Part shown: positions 44,514 to 52,326 of the stretch, piece after piece
Numbering within the stretch: the first letter of the stretch is position 1
How the letters are laid out: each line of letters starts with the position of its first letter
Origin: Astrobacterium formosum
GTDB lineage: Bacteria > Pseudomonadota > Alphaproteobacteria > Rhizobiales > Xanthobacteraceae
DNA: 64,000 nucleotides
Assembly: GCA_030848545.1 (NCBI GenBank)
Contig: JAVDCA010000026.1
Coordinates: 1 to 64,000 of the forward strand
Direction of reading: 5' to 3'
Position numbers and translations under genes: made by a program
Notes under the pieces: model-generated
The model's input: only the letters and a program-made list of their open reading frames with translations
Database searches by the model: none
Told to the model about the DNA's origin: nothing

Positions 44514-46256
44514 GTGAAAGGCCTCGCTTCCTCTCTCGCCGTCATTTGGCGGCTCGCCGCGCCGCATTTTCGTTCCGAAGACCGTCGCGCCGGCCTCAGT
44601 TTGCTTGCCGCCGTGATCGCGATCGAGCTCGCCATCGTCGCCATTACGGTCCTGATCAACCGCTGGAACGCGCGCTTCTACGACGCCCTGCAGAACCGGA
44701 ACTGGGACTCGTTCGTGGCCGAGCTGATGTATTTCAGCGTGCTGGCCGGCGCTTTCATCGTGCTCGCGGTCTACCAGCTCTATCTTCGCCAATGGCTTCA
44801 GATCCGCTGGCGGGCGTGGATGACACGCGCCTATCTGGGCGACTGGCTCGATGGCGCCAACCACTATCGCATGCAGCTCCTCGGCGACGCCGCCGACAAT
44901 CCCGACCAGCGCATCGCCGACGACATCCGCCTGTTCGTCGACAACGGCCTGTTCATCGCGCTGCGCCTCCTGGGTGCCGTGGTGTCGTTCTTCTCCTTCG
45001 TGGTCATCCTGTGGACTCTGTCGGCGGAGGCGCCCTTCCATCTGTTCGGCGTCGAGATCGCGATTCCCGGCTACCTCGTATGGGCGGCGCTCGTCTACGC
45101 CGTCGCCGGGACCGCGCTCACCCACTGGATCGGCGCGCCGCTGATCGGGCTCAACTTCCGGCAGCAGCGTTACGAGGCCGATTTCCGCTTCGATCTCGTG
45201 CGCACGCGCGAGAACGCCGAGCAGATCGCGCTGCTCTCCGGCGAGCAGGCCGAAGTCCATCGCCTGCTCGGCCGCTTCGCGCGGGTGATCGACAACTGGT
45301 GGGCGATCATGATCCGCACCAAGCGGCTCACCTTCCTGACCGCCGGCTACAGCCAGGCGGCGGTCGTATTTCCGTTCCTGATGATCAGCCCGGCCTATTT
45401 CGCCGGCCGCGTCCAGCTGGGCGGACTGATGCAGACGGCGTCCGCCTTCGGCAGCGTCCAGGAGGCGCTTTCGGTCATCATCATGGTCTACCGCGACATC
45501 GCCGAGTGGCGCGCCGTCATCGACCGGCTTTCGGGCTTCAACCGCGCCATGGCGGCCGGCCGGACGGCCGTGACCGCCGAACCGTCGGTGAAGATGCGTA
45601 CCTGGCCGCACGGCGACGCGATCGCGCTCGACGGCCTCGTCGCGACGTTACCCTCCGGTATTCCACTCGTGGCCGCCGACGACATCGTGTTCGGCAAGGG
45701 GGACCGCGCCCTGGTGACGGGGCCAAGCGGATCGGGCAAGTCGACGCTCTTTCGCGCCATCGCGGGCATCTGGCCGTTCGGCAGCGGTGCCGTCGAACGG
45801 CCGGCCGACGGCAACCTCATGATGCTGCCGCAACGGCCCTATTTCCCCATCGGCTCATTGCACGCCGCGATCACCTATCCGGCCCTGCCGGAGCGCTTCG
45901 GCGCCGAGGCGGTCGCCGAGGTGCTCGCAGCCGTGGGGCTGCCATTGCTGGCGCCGCGGCTCGCCGAGGAAGCGCACTGGAACAGGCTCCTGTCGCTGGG
46001 CGAGCAGCAGCGCCTTGCCATCGCCCGTGCCATCCTGCACGCACCGCGCTTCCTGTTCCTGGACGAAGCCACCGCCTCCCTCGACGAGCCGTCGGAGGAA
46101 GCGCTCTACCGGCTCATGCAGGAGCGGCTTGCCGGCACCACCCTGGTGTCGATCGGGCATCGCTCGACACTCACCCGCTTCCACCGCCGCGGCTTCGCGT
46201 TGGAGCACGACGGCGAGCTCCATCGGCTGCGGGAACGCGAGGTGCCGGCGCCGTAG
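44514..46256 (+). CDS. SbmA/BacA-like ABC transporter (permease-ATPase fusion)
   Basis: A 580-aa protein of the YddA/BacA-related ABC family. The membrane part (about residues 1-350, ABC_membrane_2/SbmA-like) contains NRWNARFYDALQNRNWDSF near 46-64, the hallmark of the group, and WRAWMTRAYLGDWLDGANHYRMQL. The ATPase has Walker A GPSGSGKSTLFRAIAGIWPFG, signature LSLGEQQRLAIARAI and Walker B FLFLDEATASLDEPSEE. Related proteins move peptides, cobalamin or very-long-chain fatty acids; the substrate here is unknown. GTG at 44514 is preceded by GGAG; longer starts have no site. Confidence 0.88.
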   Translation: MKGLASSLAVIWRLAAPHFRSEDRRAGLSLLAAVIAIELAIVAITVLINRWNARFYDALQNRNWDSFVAELMYFSVLAGAFIVLAVYQLYLRQWLQIRWRAWMTRAYLGDWLDGANHYRMQLLGDAADNPDQRIADDIRLFVDNGLFIALRLLGAVVSFFSFVVILWTLSAEAPFHLFGVEIAIPGYLVWAALVYAVAGTALTHWIGAPLIGLNFRQQRYEADFRFDLVRTRENAEQIALLSGEQAEVHRLLGRFARVIDNWWAIMIRTKRLTFLTAGYSQAAVVFPFLMISPAYFAGRVQLGGLMQTASAFGSVQEALSVIIMVYRDIAEWRAVIDRLSGFNRAMAAGRTAVTAEPSVKMRTWPHGDAIALDGLVATLPSGIPLVAADDIVFGKGDRALVTGPSGSGKSTLFRAIAGIWPFGSGAVERPADGNLMMLPQRPYFPIGSLHAAITYPALPERFGAEAVAEVLAAVGLPLLAPRLAEEAHWNRLLSLGEQQRLAIARAILHAPRFLFLDEATASLDEPSEEALYRLMQERLAGTTLVSIGHRSTLTRFHRRGFALEHDGELHRLREREVPAP

Positions 46257-46284
46257 ACTTCGCGCGGCTACCGCCCGATGGACC

Positions 46285-46755
46285 TCAGAACCACTTGAGC
46301 GGCCAGGTTTGGCGACGGAACAGGTTGTGCCAGCAATAGGCGAAGATGGCGAGCAGGAGGGCCCCGGCGCCGACCGGCGCCAACAGGAAGGTCCACGACA
46401 TGTCGTTCATGACGACGATCACCGGATCGACGCCGGCCGGCGGATGAAACGTACGCGTCAGGTGCATGGCGACGATGGACAGCCCAACCGCCGCCGCCGC
46501 CGCCCAGGGCGATGGCCCGGCGATATTGAGGACGATTAGTCCGACCAGGGTGCACACGAGGTGACCGCCGATCAGCGGACGCGGCTGCGCCGGGGCGGTT
46601 TCAGGCGTTCCCATCACCATGGCGATCGAGGAGGCGAACGGCACCGCGAACAGCGGAAATGCGTTACGCGCCGACAGAAGCTCCATGATCGCGATGGCGA
46701 CGGCGCCCCCGACACCGCCAATCACGATCTTCAACGCGTCCAAACGATCAGGCAT
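46285..46755 (-). CDS. HPP family membrane protein
   Basis: A 156-aa inner-membrane protein with four hydrophobic segments. The name-giving motif appears as RTFHPPAGVDPVIVV near residues 100-114, and PFASSIAMVMGTPETAPAQPRPLIGGH is the conserved first loop. Some family members take part in chloroplast or cyanobacterial nitrite transport; for others no function is known. No CBS domains are attached. It is convergent with the ABC transporter gene, 28 bp apart. Confidence 0.88.
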   Translation of the reverse strand: MPDRLDALKIVIGGVGGAVAIAIMELLSARNAFPLFAVPFASSIAMVMGTPETAPAQPRPLIGGHLVCTLVGLIVLNIAGPSPWAAAAAVGLSIVAMHLTRTFHPPAGVDPVIVVMNDMSWTFLLAPVGAGALLLAIFAYCWHNLFRRQTWPLKWF

Positions 46756-46879
46756 AACAACTCGGATAGCAAGGTCTGCGCCATCGCAACCATCGGGCGC
46801 GGCGTCGATGCCGGCACCTTAACGAAAAGCGGCGGCCCTTTCGAGCCGCCGCCGGTGATCTTCAGATGAGGATTACAGC

Positions 46880-47860
46880 CTATTTGAGAGCCGCCAGCGT
46901 GGTGTCGACCGCGAGCTTGGCGATGAAGGTGGAGCCGCACCAATTGGAGCGGCCGCTCGCGAACGCGTCAGGATCACCCGTGACCAGGAAGCAATTTTCC
47001 TCCGAGAGATCGGTGTCGGAGTAGCGCAGATCGAGCGTGAACGCCTTCCAGGTGAAGCCGAGACCGGCATTCCAGGTGGTATAGCTCGGCAGGTCGGTCT
47101 CCGTCACGACCAGCAGATTGAACGGTGCGGCGAACGGCGTGGTGACGCTGTAAGCGTCGGCGGTCCCGAGCTCCTGCCGGCCGACCTCGCCCGACACATA
47201 CATGCCGACGGCGTAAGGCAGCCAGGTCGGCGGTGCCGTGAACTTGACGTTGCCCGAATAGAAGGTGCCGTCGGCTCCCGTGTTCAGATAGCTCGGCGTA
47301 TACCAGACCTGCGCGCCGACCGCGACGTAGTCGTTGATCGTCCACGCCACCTTGCCGTAGCCCTCGACGAAGCTCGCATTGCTGATCGCGGGCGCGATCG
47401 TGCCGTTGTCGGCCGAGTAATAGCTGTCACCGCCCGGATAGTAGTAGTACCAGACGCCGAGATCGAACGCGACCGGCCCGAAGGTCGGGCGGATACCGGC
47501 GTAGAAATCTATTTCGGCCGCCGCCTTGTTCGGGAATTTGATGCTCTCGCCGCTGATGCCGACATAGAGCTGGAGGTTTGGATTGATATTGTAGCGGGGC
47601 TCCACATAGGCGGTGACGGAGGCGTTGTGCGCCGACTGGGAAATGCCGCGCCACATGTAATCGCTCATGATGGCGGCCCCGAAGGCAACGTCCCATGGGC
47701 TCACGACCGGCGGCGGCGGCGGTGCCTTGGTCACCATCCTGCCGAGATCGGCGGCCTGCGCGGCGGTGACCGAGATCGCGGCTGTCACCATCGCCGTCAA
47801 TACTGTCTTCTTCGTCACTGTCTTCTTCGTCACCATCTTCTTCGTCACTATCTTCTTCAT
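46880..47860 (-). CDS. TorF family outer-membrane porin
   Basis: A 326-aa putative outer-membrane beta-barrel of the TIGR02001/TorF family. After a signal peptide (hydrophobic VLTAMVTAAISVTAAQA, cleaved near residue 36) comes a Pro-rich linker (APPPPPVVSPW), then AFGAAIMSDYMWRGISQSAHNASVTAYVEPRY, the family hallmark, and alternating aromatic strands up to the end. The extreme N-terminus, MKKIVTKKMVTKKTVTKKTV, comes from four 15-bp repeats at 47804-47860 and makes an unusually long, Lys-rich n-region. An internal ATG at residue 9 could also serve as start. AGGGG precedes the first ATG. Confidence 0.82.
   Translation of the reverse strand: MKKIVTKKMVTKKTVTKKTVLTAMVTAAISVTAAQAADLGRMVTKAPPPPPVVSPWDVAFGAAIMSDYMWRGISQSAHNASVTAYVEPRYNINPNLQLYVGISGESIKFPNKAAAEIDFYAGIRPTFGPVAFDLGVWYYYYPGGDSYYSADNGTIAPAISNASFVEGYGKVAWTINDYVAVGAQVWYTPSYLNTGADGTFYSGNVKFTAPPTWLPYAVGMYVSGEVGRQELGTADAYSVTTPFAAPFNLLVVTETDLPSYTTWNAGLGFTWKAFTLDLRYSDTDLSEENCFLVTGDPDAFASGRSNWCGSTFIAKLAVDTTLAALK
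47804..47860. repeat. 15-bp tandem repeats at the porin start
   Basis: Almost four copies of a 15-bp unit (TGTCTTCTTCGTCAC on the plus strand) that end on the start codon. They encode the repeated KKxVT pentapeptide of the signal-peptide n-region. Slippage would change length in frame. Confidence 0.92.
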
Positions 47861-48290
47861 CGTCGTCAGCCCCTCATCGTTTCTTCGTTCGCGCCTTCAA
47901 GGCGTCGACCCATCCACGACAGCGAAGAATCAGGCGACCCGAACGCGACCTTCGCAATCCACACCGTACGAATAATCCTCTAGCGGCAAGGTTGCTCAAG
48001 AATAAAACTTCGCCAATTGCTGCCTATTTAGGCATATCCTGGCACCGGAAACTGAATGTCGCTCTACGTTGCAATTCGGTCACATTCCGACTCCTGATAC
48101 CGTACGGAATATACGTGGCCATTGCGTATATTAACCGGCCCGAACCGAGACTTTCGACGCCCGCTCGCGCATTCGCCAAATGTCCCGGACAGCGCAGCCG
48201 AAAAAAGAGCGGCCCCATCCCGACGGGATGGAGCCGCTGGCATATTCGCGCCGGCGCCGGATCAGTGGCGCCGCCCACGGCCTCGATCGA
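47861..48290. other. Intergenic region between the porin and histone-H1-like genes
   Basis: A 430-bp gap. It includes the porin promoter region, the terminator of the H1-like gene (48201-48238), and a fairly AT-rich stretch at 47990-48135. The stretch contains the palindrome TGCCTATTTAGGCA (48021-48034), a possible operator. No gene is recognised. Confidence 0.5.
48201..48238 (-). terminator. Rho-independent terminator of the H1-like gene
   Basis: On the minus strand a 14-bp stem (48208-48221 with 48225-48238, one mismatch, three-base loop) is followed at once by six U residues (AAAAAA at 48201-48206 on the plus strand). It lies 52 bp after the stop of the H1-like gene. The clearest intrinsic terminator in the window. 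Confidence 0.9.
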
Positions 48291-48737
48291 TCACGTGCCG
48301 GAGCTGTCTTTGCTCTCGTCGCTGCTGTCCGCCGGACGCCAGCCACCGAGAAGCGAGGATGCCGCTGCTGCGATCGGATTGGACGGAGCGGCCTCGGGAG
48401 CGGGCTCGGGCGCCAGGACCGGTGCAGGCTTCTTGGCCGCCGGCTTGCGGGCAGGCTTCTTGGCAGGAGCGGGCACCGGCTTGGCGGGCGCCGTCTTGGC
48501 GGCCCTCTTCTTGGCAGCCACCTTCTTGGCCGGCTTCTTGGCCGAGGCCTTCTTGGCAACCGTCTTCTTGGCAGAAGACTTCTTCGCCGCCGACTTCCTG
48601 GCGGACGTTTTCTTCGCAGTCTTCTTCGCCGGCTTCTTGGCGACAGACTTCCTGGCGGACTTCTTGGCCGTCGTCTTTTTGGCTTTCGCCTTCGCCTTAG
48701 CCTTCGCCTTAGCTTTCGTCTTCGATTTCTTCGCCAT
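48291..48737 (-). CDS. Histone H1-like Lys/Ala-rich DNA-binding protein
   Basis: A 148-aa very basic protein. Residues 1-105 are almost only Lys, Ala, Ser, Thr and Arg in KKxAKK-type repeats (for example [14 protein letters not shown] and [10 protein letters not shown]), like eukaryotic H1 tails and bacterial Hc1/AlgP-like proteins. A Pro-Ala hinge ([25 protein letters not shown]) leads to an acidic, Ser-rich tail ([11 protein letters not shown]). It probably binds and compacts DNA in the nucleoid. The repeats make the gene prone to length change. It is monocistronic, with its own strong terminator. Confidence 0.85.
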   Translation of the reverse strand: MAKKSKTKAKAKAKAKAKAKKTTAKKSARKSVAKKPAKKTAKKTSARKSAAKKSSAKKTVAKKASAKKPAKKVAAKKRAAKTAPAKPVPAPAKKPARKPAAKKPAPVLAPEPAPEAAPSNPIAAAASSLLGGWRPADSSDESKDSSGT

Positions 48738-48841
48738 GATCGTCCTCCCGATCTGAGTGGCTGATCATCAATCGTACGCTGCTGTCCGGCTCGACGCCGA
48801 GGACCAAGGATACGATCGACCTTCCAATTCCGCCGCGTCCG

Positions 48842-50191
48842 TCAAACCGGTCGCGACATCCCTTTCACCGCCATTGCTCCCGGCACCGGCCCCCCGGTCG
48901 CCCAATCGATCAGCTCGACCGGGTGCACCACGGGAATTGCGGTTCCGCCCGCGATCTGGGTGATGCAGCCGATATTGCCGGCGGCGATCACGTCGGGAGC
49001 GACACTGGCGATGTTCGCGACCTTGCGATCGCGAAGCTGTCCGGCCAACTCGGGCTGCAGCATGTTGTAAGTGCCAGCAGAACCGCAGCAGAGATGACCT
49101 TCCGGGACATCTTTGACTACGAAACCGAACTTGCAAAGTACTTCCTTCGGTTCGCGCACGATCTTCTGCCCGTGCTGCAGCGAGCAAGCGGCGTGATAAG
49201 CGACGATGAGCGACTGCGGCAGCGGCGACGCGGCGCCATCGATCGTCGGCATCACAGACGATTCAACTTTTAGTTGTGATAGATATTCCCCGATGTCGCG
49301 TGCCAGAAGTGCCACTGCCGCAGCCTTTTCTGCGTAATCCGGATCTCCCCGCAAGAGGAATCCGTAGTCCTTGAGCATGGTGCCACAACCCGACACAGTG
49401 GTGACGATGGCGTCGATCGGATCGACCTTCGTCTCCGCCATCCAGGCATCGATATTGCGGCGCGCGGCATCCACAGATTCGTGCTCGCGTCCCATGTGAT
49501 GCACCAGCGCGCCACAACATCCCTCGTCCTCGACCTCCACGATTTCGATTCCGAATCGGTTCAGCACGCGAATCGCCGCCGCGTTGATGTGCGGAGCCAG
49601 CACCGGCCCGACGCATCCTTTGAGCAGCGCGACCCGCCCTCGCCGCTCTCCGATGGCGGGGTGAACGCGGCGGCCGGACGACGGACGAGCCGGCATGCGC
49701 GCCGGCGCCAGCCGCAGCATGGCGGCAAGCGGGGCGAGCCCGAAGGCGGCGAACAGGCGCGCGAACGGCTTGCCGACGAGTGCCGCCAGCATGGCGAGGC
49801 GGAACAGGCGGCGGTCCGGGATCACCCGCGCGATGAGGCCGCGCAAGAGCCGGTCGAGCGGCGGGCGCCGATAGGTCTTCTCCACATGGGTCCGGGCATG
49901 GTCGACCAGGTGCATGTAGTGCACCCCCGACGGGCAGGTGGTCATGCACGACAGGCAGGAAAGACAGCGGTCGATATGCTTGACCTCCTCGGCGTCGGCC
50001 GGACGGTCGTTCTCCAGCATGTCCTTGATCAGGTAGATGCGGCCCCGCGGCGAATCGAGCTCGTCCCCGAGCAGCACATAGGTCGGGCATGTGGCTGTGC
50101 AAAAGCCGCAATGCACGCAGGCGCGCAGGATCTTGTCAGCCTCGGCGATGGCCGGATCGGCGAGCCGGGCGATCGTGAAATTGGTCTGCAT
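48842..50191 (-). CDS. glcF: Glycolate oxidase iron-sulfur subunit GlcF
   Basis: A 449-aa subunit with two [4Fe-4S] ferredoxin motifs, CVHCGFCTATCPTYVLLGDE near residue 25 and CLSCLSCMTTCPSGVHYMH near 75, followed by two CCG domains with DEGCCGALVHHMG and HLCCGSAGTYN. It passes electrons from the GlcDE flavin subunits to the membrane chain. ATG at 50191 gives the family's standard MQTNF start. The gene is third in a glcD-glcE-thiM-glcF order, with thiM and a 70-bp gap between it and glcE. Length and motif order are normal. Confidence 0.95.
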   Translation of the reverse strand: MQTNFTIARLADPAIAEADKILRACVHCGFCTATCPTYVLLGDELDSPRGRIYLIKDMLENDRPADAEEVKHIDRCLSCLSCMTTCPSGVHYMHLVDHARTHVEKTYRRPPLDRLLRGLIARVIPDRRLFRLAMLAALVGKPFARLFAAFGLAPLAAMLRLAPARMPARPSSGRRVHPAIGERRGRVALLKGCVGPVLAPHINAAAIRVLNRFGIEIVEVEDEGCCGALVHHMGREHESVDAARRNIDAWMAETKVDPIDAIVTTVSGCGTMLKDYGFLLRGDPDYAEKAAAVALLARDIGEYLSQLKVESSVMPTIDGAASPLPQSLIVAYHAACSLQHGQKIVREPKEVLCKFGFVVKDVPEGHLCCGSAGTYNMLQPELAGQLRDRKVANIASVAPDVIAAGNIGCITQIAGGTAIPVVHPVELIDWATGGPVPGAMAVKGMSRPV

Positions 50192-50261
50192 GGGCTTTGC
50201 GGAACTCGGGCTCCGGTGGCGTTTCCTCGGCGGTGATCGAAACGTGGTTCGGACCCGAAGG

Positions 50262-51089
50262 TCAATCCTGGTGCGGCATCGCGGGGTCGGAAAGCCGCAC
50301 ATGGCGCGCCAGCATCGCGCAGTCCATGGTGTAGAGGGCATCGCAGATTTCCGCCGGCAGGTGGCCGGGGCCGCGGCAGCGGCCGGCCGCCTCGGCGCCG
50401 GCGGCCGCAAAGACGGCGAGCGCCGCGATCGCGGCCTCCCGCGGCGGCCGCACCGCGCAAAAGGCGGCCGTGACGGCCGAGAGAGAACACCCCATGGCGG
50501 TCGATAACGGCATGAGGGCATGGCCGCCCTCGATCGCCACGGTGGCGGTGCCGTCGCCCACATAGTCGATCGCGCCGGTGACGGCGACGACTGAGCCGGT
50601 GCGACGCGAAAGCGGCGCCAGGACGCCTGCGGCGTCCGCCGCGGCGGCGGTCGAATCCACGCCCCTGCCGGCCGCGCCGACGCTGCCGGCGAGGCTCAAT
50701 ATCTCGCTGGCATTGCCGCGGATCACCGCCGGTCCCAAGGCCGCCAGTTCGGACGACACCCGCGTCCTGAACGGGGTGGCGCCGCAGCCGACCGGATCGA
50801 GTACCCAGGGCTTGCCGAGCGCCCCCGCCTTGGCGGCGGCCTGGTGCATCGCCGATACCCAGCTCGACGACAGGGTGCCGATATTGACCACCAAGGCATC
50901 CGAAATGGCGACGAAGTCCTCGACCTCCTCGGCGGCATGCACCATGGCGGGCGAAGCGCCGAGCGCCAGGAGCACGTTGGCGGAGATGCTCATGGCGACG
51001 TAGTTGGTGATGTTGTGGACGAGGGGTCGGCGGGCGCGAAGGTCCGTGAGCGCCTGGTGGACGGCATCGATGGAGAGCGGGGCGGACAT
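50262..51089 (-). CDS. thiM: Hydroxyethylthiazole kinase
   Basis: A 275-aa ribokinase-like enzyme that phosphorylates 4-methyl-5-(2-hydroxyethyl)thiazole to salvage it for thiamine. Motifs are RPLVHNITNYVAMSISANVLLALGASPAM near residues 21-49, KPWVLDPVGCGATPFR, VIRGNASEILSLAG and the anion-hole region STAMGCSLSAVTAAF; the catalytic base is normally a Cys in GTGCxLS and here the stretch reads AMGCSLS, with the Cys kept. It lies between glcE and glcF, nine bases after glcE, so no TPP riboswitch can precede it directly. The other thi genes are not seen. Confidence 0.93.
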   Translation of the reverse strand: MSAPLSIDAVHQALTDLRARRPLVHNITNYVAMSISANVLLALGASPAMVHAAEEVEDFVAISDALVVNIGTLSSSWVSAMHQAAAKAGALGKPWVLDPVGCGATPFRTRVSSELAALGPAVIRGNASEILSLAGSVGAAGRGVDSTAAAADAAGVLAPLSRRTGSVVAVTGAIDYVGDGTATVAIEGGHALMPLSTAMGCSLSAVTAAFCAVRPPREAAIAALAVFAAAGAEAAGRCRGPGHLPAEICDALYTMDCAMLARHVRLSDPAMPHQD

Positions 51090-51098
51090 GGTGTTCCT

Positions 51099-52319
51099 CT
51101 AGATGCCGGCCCACATGCGGCCGGGATTGAGGACGCCCTTGGGGTCGAAGCCGTCCTTGATCCGTTTGGTCAGCGCCGTCAGGTTGCCCGTCTGGGGTTC
51201 GAACACTGCGACGGCGGCCCGCAGGGCGGCGGGGGCTCGAACGAGGGTCGCGTGGCCGCCGCAGGCCGCAATAGTGGCGCGCACTGCCGCCGTGCCACCA
51301 TCCTGCGTCGGCGCGACCGCCACCCAGACCAGGCCGCCGGCCCAGTCCTGCATGAACTCGGCGTCGACGGCCCGGCCGATCCGTTCGACGAGCCCGGCGC
51401 CACCCGAAGGCGCGGTCGACAACCGCCAGAGGACCCGTTCGCCCGAAGGCCCGCCGGCCGCGAACGGCAAGGAGTCGCGCACCGCCCGCCACAGGGGTCG
51501 CGACAGGCTTTCCTCGATCACGGACGCGGTGCCGAACGGCCGCAGCAGAGCGCAGAGGCCATCGCGGCGGTGCACGACCGAGGGGCCGACGCCTTCCAGG
51601 CGCAGCACGGTCACGCTGCGGCCGCCGAGATCGGCCGATATCCGGCCCGCCACGGAGCCCGGCAGGTGGGCGGCACCGGAGACATCGTAGGCGGAGCCCA
51701 TGGCTGCCGCCATGGCGTCGCCGGCGACCGTGGCGGCGAGACCCGCAAGGACCACGCTCGCTTCGGTTTCGGCGCGCGGCAGGGTCTTGACCGTCACCTC
51801 GGTCATGGCGGCGAGCGTTCCCCATGACCCTGCCATCAGCTTGCAGAGATCGTAGCCGGTGACGTTCTTGACCACCCGGCCGCCGGTCTTGAAGGTTTCG
51901 CCGCGTCCCGACACGGCGGTGAGCCCGAGCAGGTGGTCGCGGGCGGCGCCGGCCTTGATGCGCCGCGGCCCGCTGGCGTTGACGGCGAGCGCGCCGCCGA
52001 TCGTCCCCCGCCCGGCCGCGACGCCGAGCAGGGGGCCATAGTCCATGGGCTCGAAGGCGAGCTCCTGGCCGTTCGCAGCGCACAGCGCTTCGATCTCGGC
52101 GAGCGGCGTGCCGGCCTTGGCGGAGAGCACCAGTTCGTCGGGCTCGTACAGGGTGACGCCCGTAAGCGCAGAGAGGTCGAGCGTCGCATCCCACTGGGCC
52201 GGCCGGCCGAGGCTGCGTTTGGTGCCGCGCCCGATCACCTCGAGCGCCTTGCCGGCGCCCGCGGCCCACAGCACCGCCTGCTCGACCTCGTCGGGGTTGC
52301 GGGGAGACAATACGGTCAT
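51099..52319 (-). CDS. glcE: Glycolate oxidase FAD-binding subunit GlcE
   Basis: A 406-aa FAD-binding subunit of the VAO/PCMH type. The FAD region shows LEVIGRGTKRSLGRP near residues 27-41, GRGTIGGALAVNASGPRRIKAGAARDHLLGL and GRVVKNVTGYDLCKLMAGSWGTL. The C-terminus KRIKDGFDPKGVLNPGRMW is characteristic. It forms glycolate dehydrogenase with GlcD and GlcF. It starts seven bases after glcD ends, which implies co-transcription. Confidence 0.95.
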   Translation of the reverse strand: MTVLSPRNPDEVEQAVLWAAGAGKALEVIGRGTKRSLGRPAQWDATLDLSALTGVTLYEPDELVLSAKAGTPLAEIEALCAANGQELAFEPMDYGPLLGVAAGRGTIGGALAVNASGPRRIKAGAARDHLLGLTAVSGRGETFKTGGRVVKNVTGYDLCKLMAGSWGTLAAMTEVTVKTLPRAETEASVVLAGLAATVAGDAMAAAMGSAYDVSGAAHLPGSVAGRISADLGGRSVTVLRLEGVGPSVVHRRDGLCALLRPFGTASVIEESLSRPLWRAVRDSLPFAAGGPSGERVLWRLSTAPSGGAGLVERIGRAVDAEFMQDWAGGLVWVAVAPTQDGGTAAVRATIAACGGHATLVRAPAALRAAVAVFEPQTGNLTALTKRIKDGFDPKGVLNPGRMWAGI

Positions 52320-52326
52320 GCGGCTT

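Noticed and set aside
47804..47860. CRISPR array
   Set aside because: The 15-bp units are direct tandem repeats without spacers, inside a coding start, and no cas genes exist.
47992..48756. 254-codon plus-strand frame with long hydrophobic repeats
   Set aside because: It is the antisense reading of the KKxAKK repeats of the H1-like gene (giving LAGFLA-type repeats), so its apparent membrane character is an artefact.
51090..51098. TPP riboswitch in front of thiM
   Set aside because: Only nine bases separate glcE and thiM, so no aptamer can fit there.
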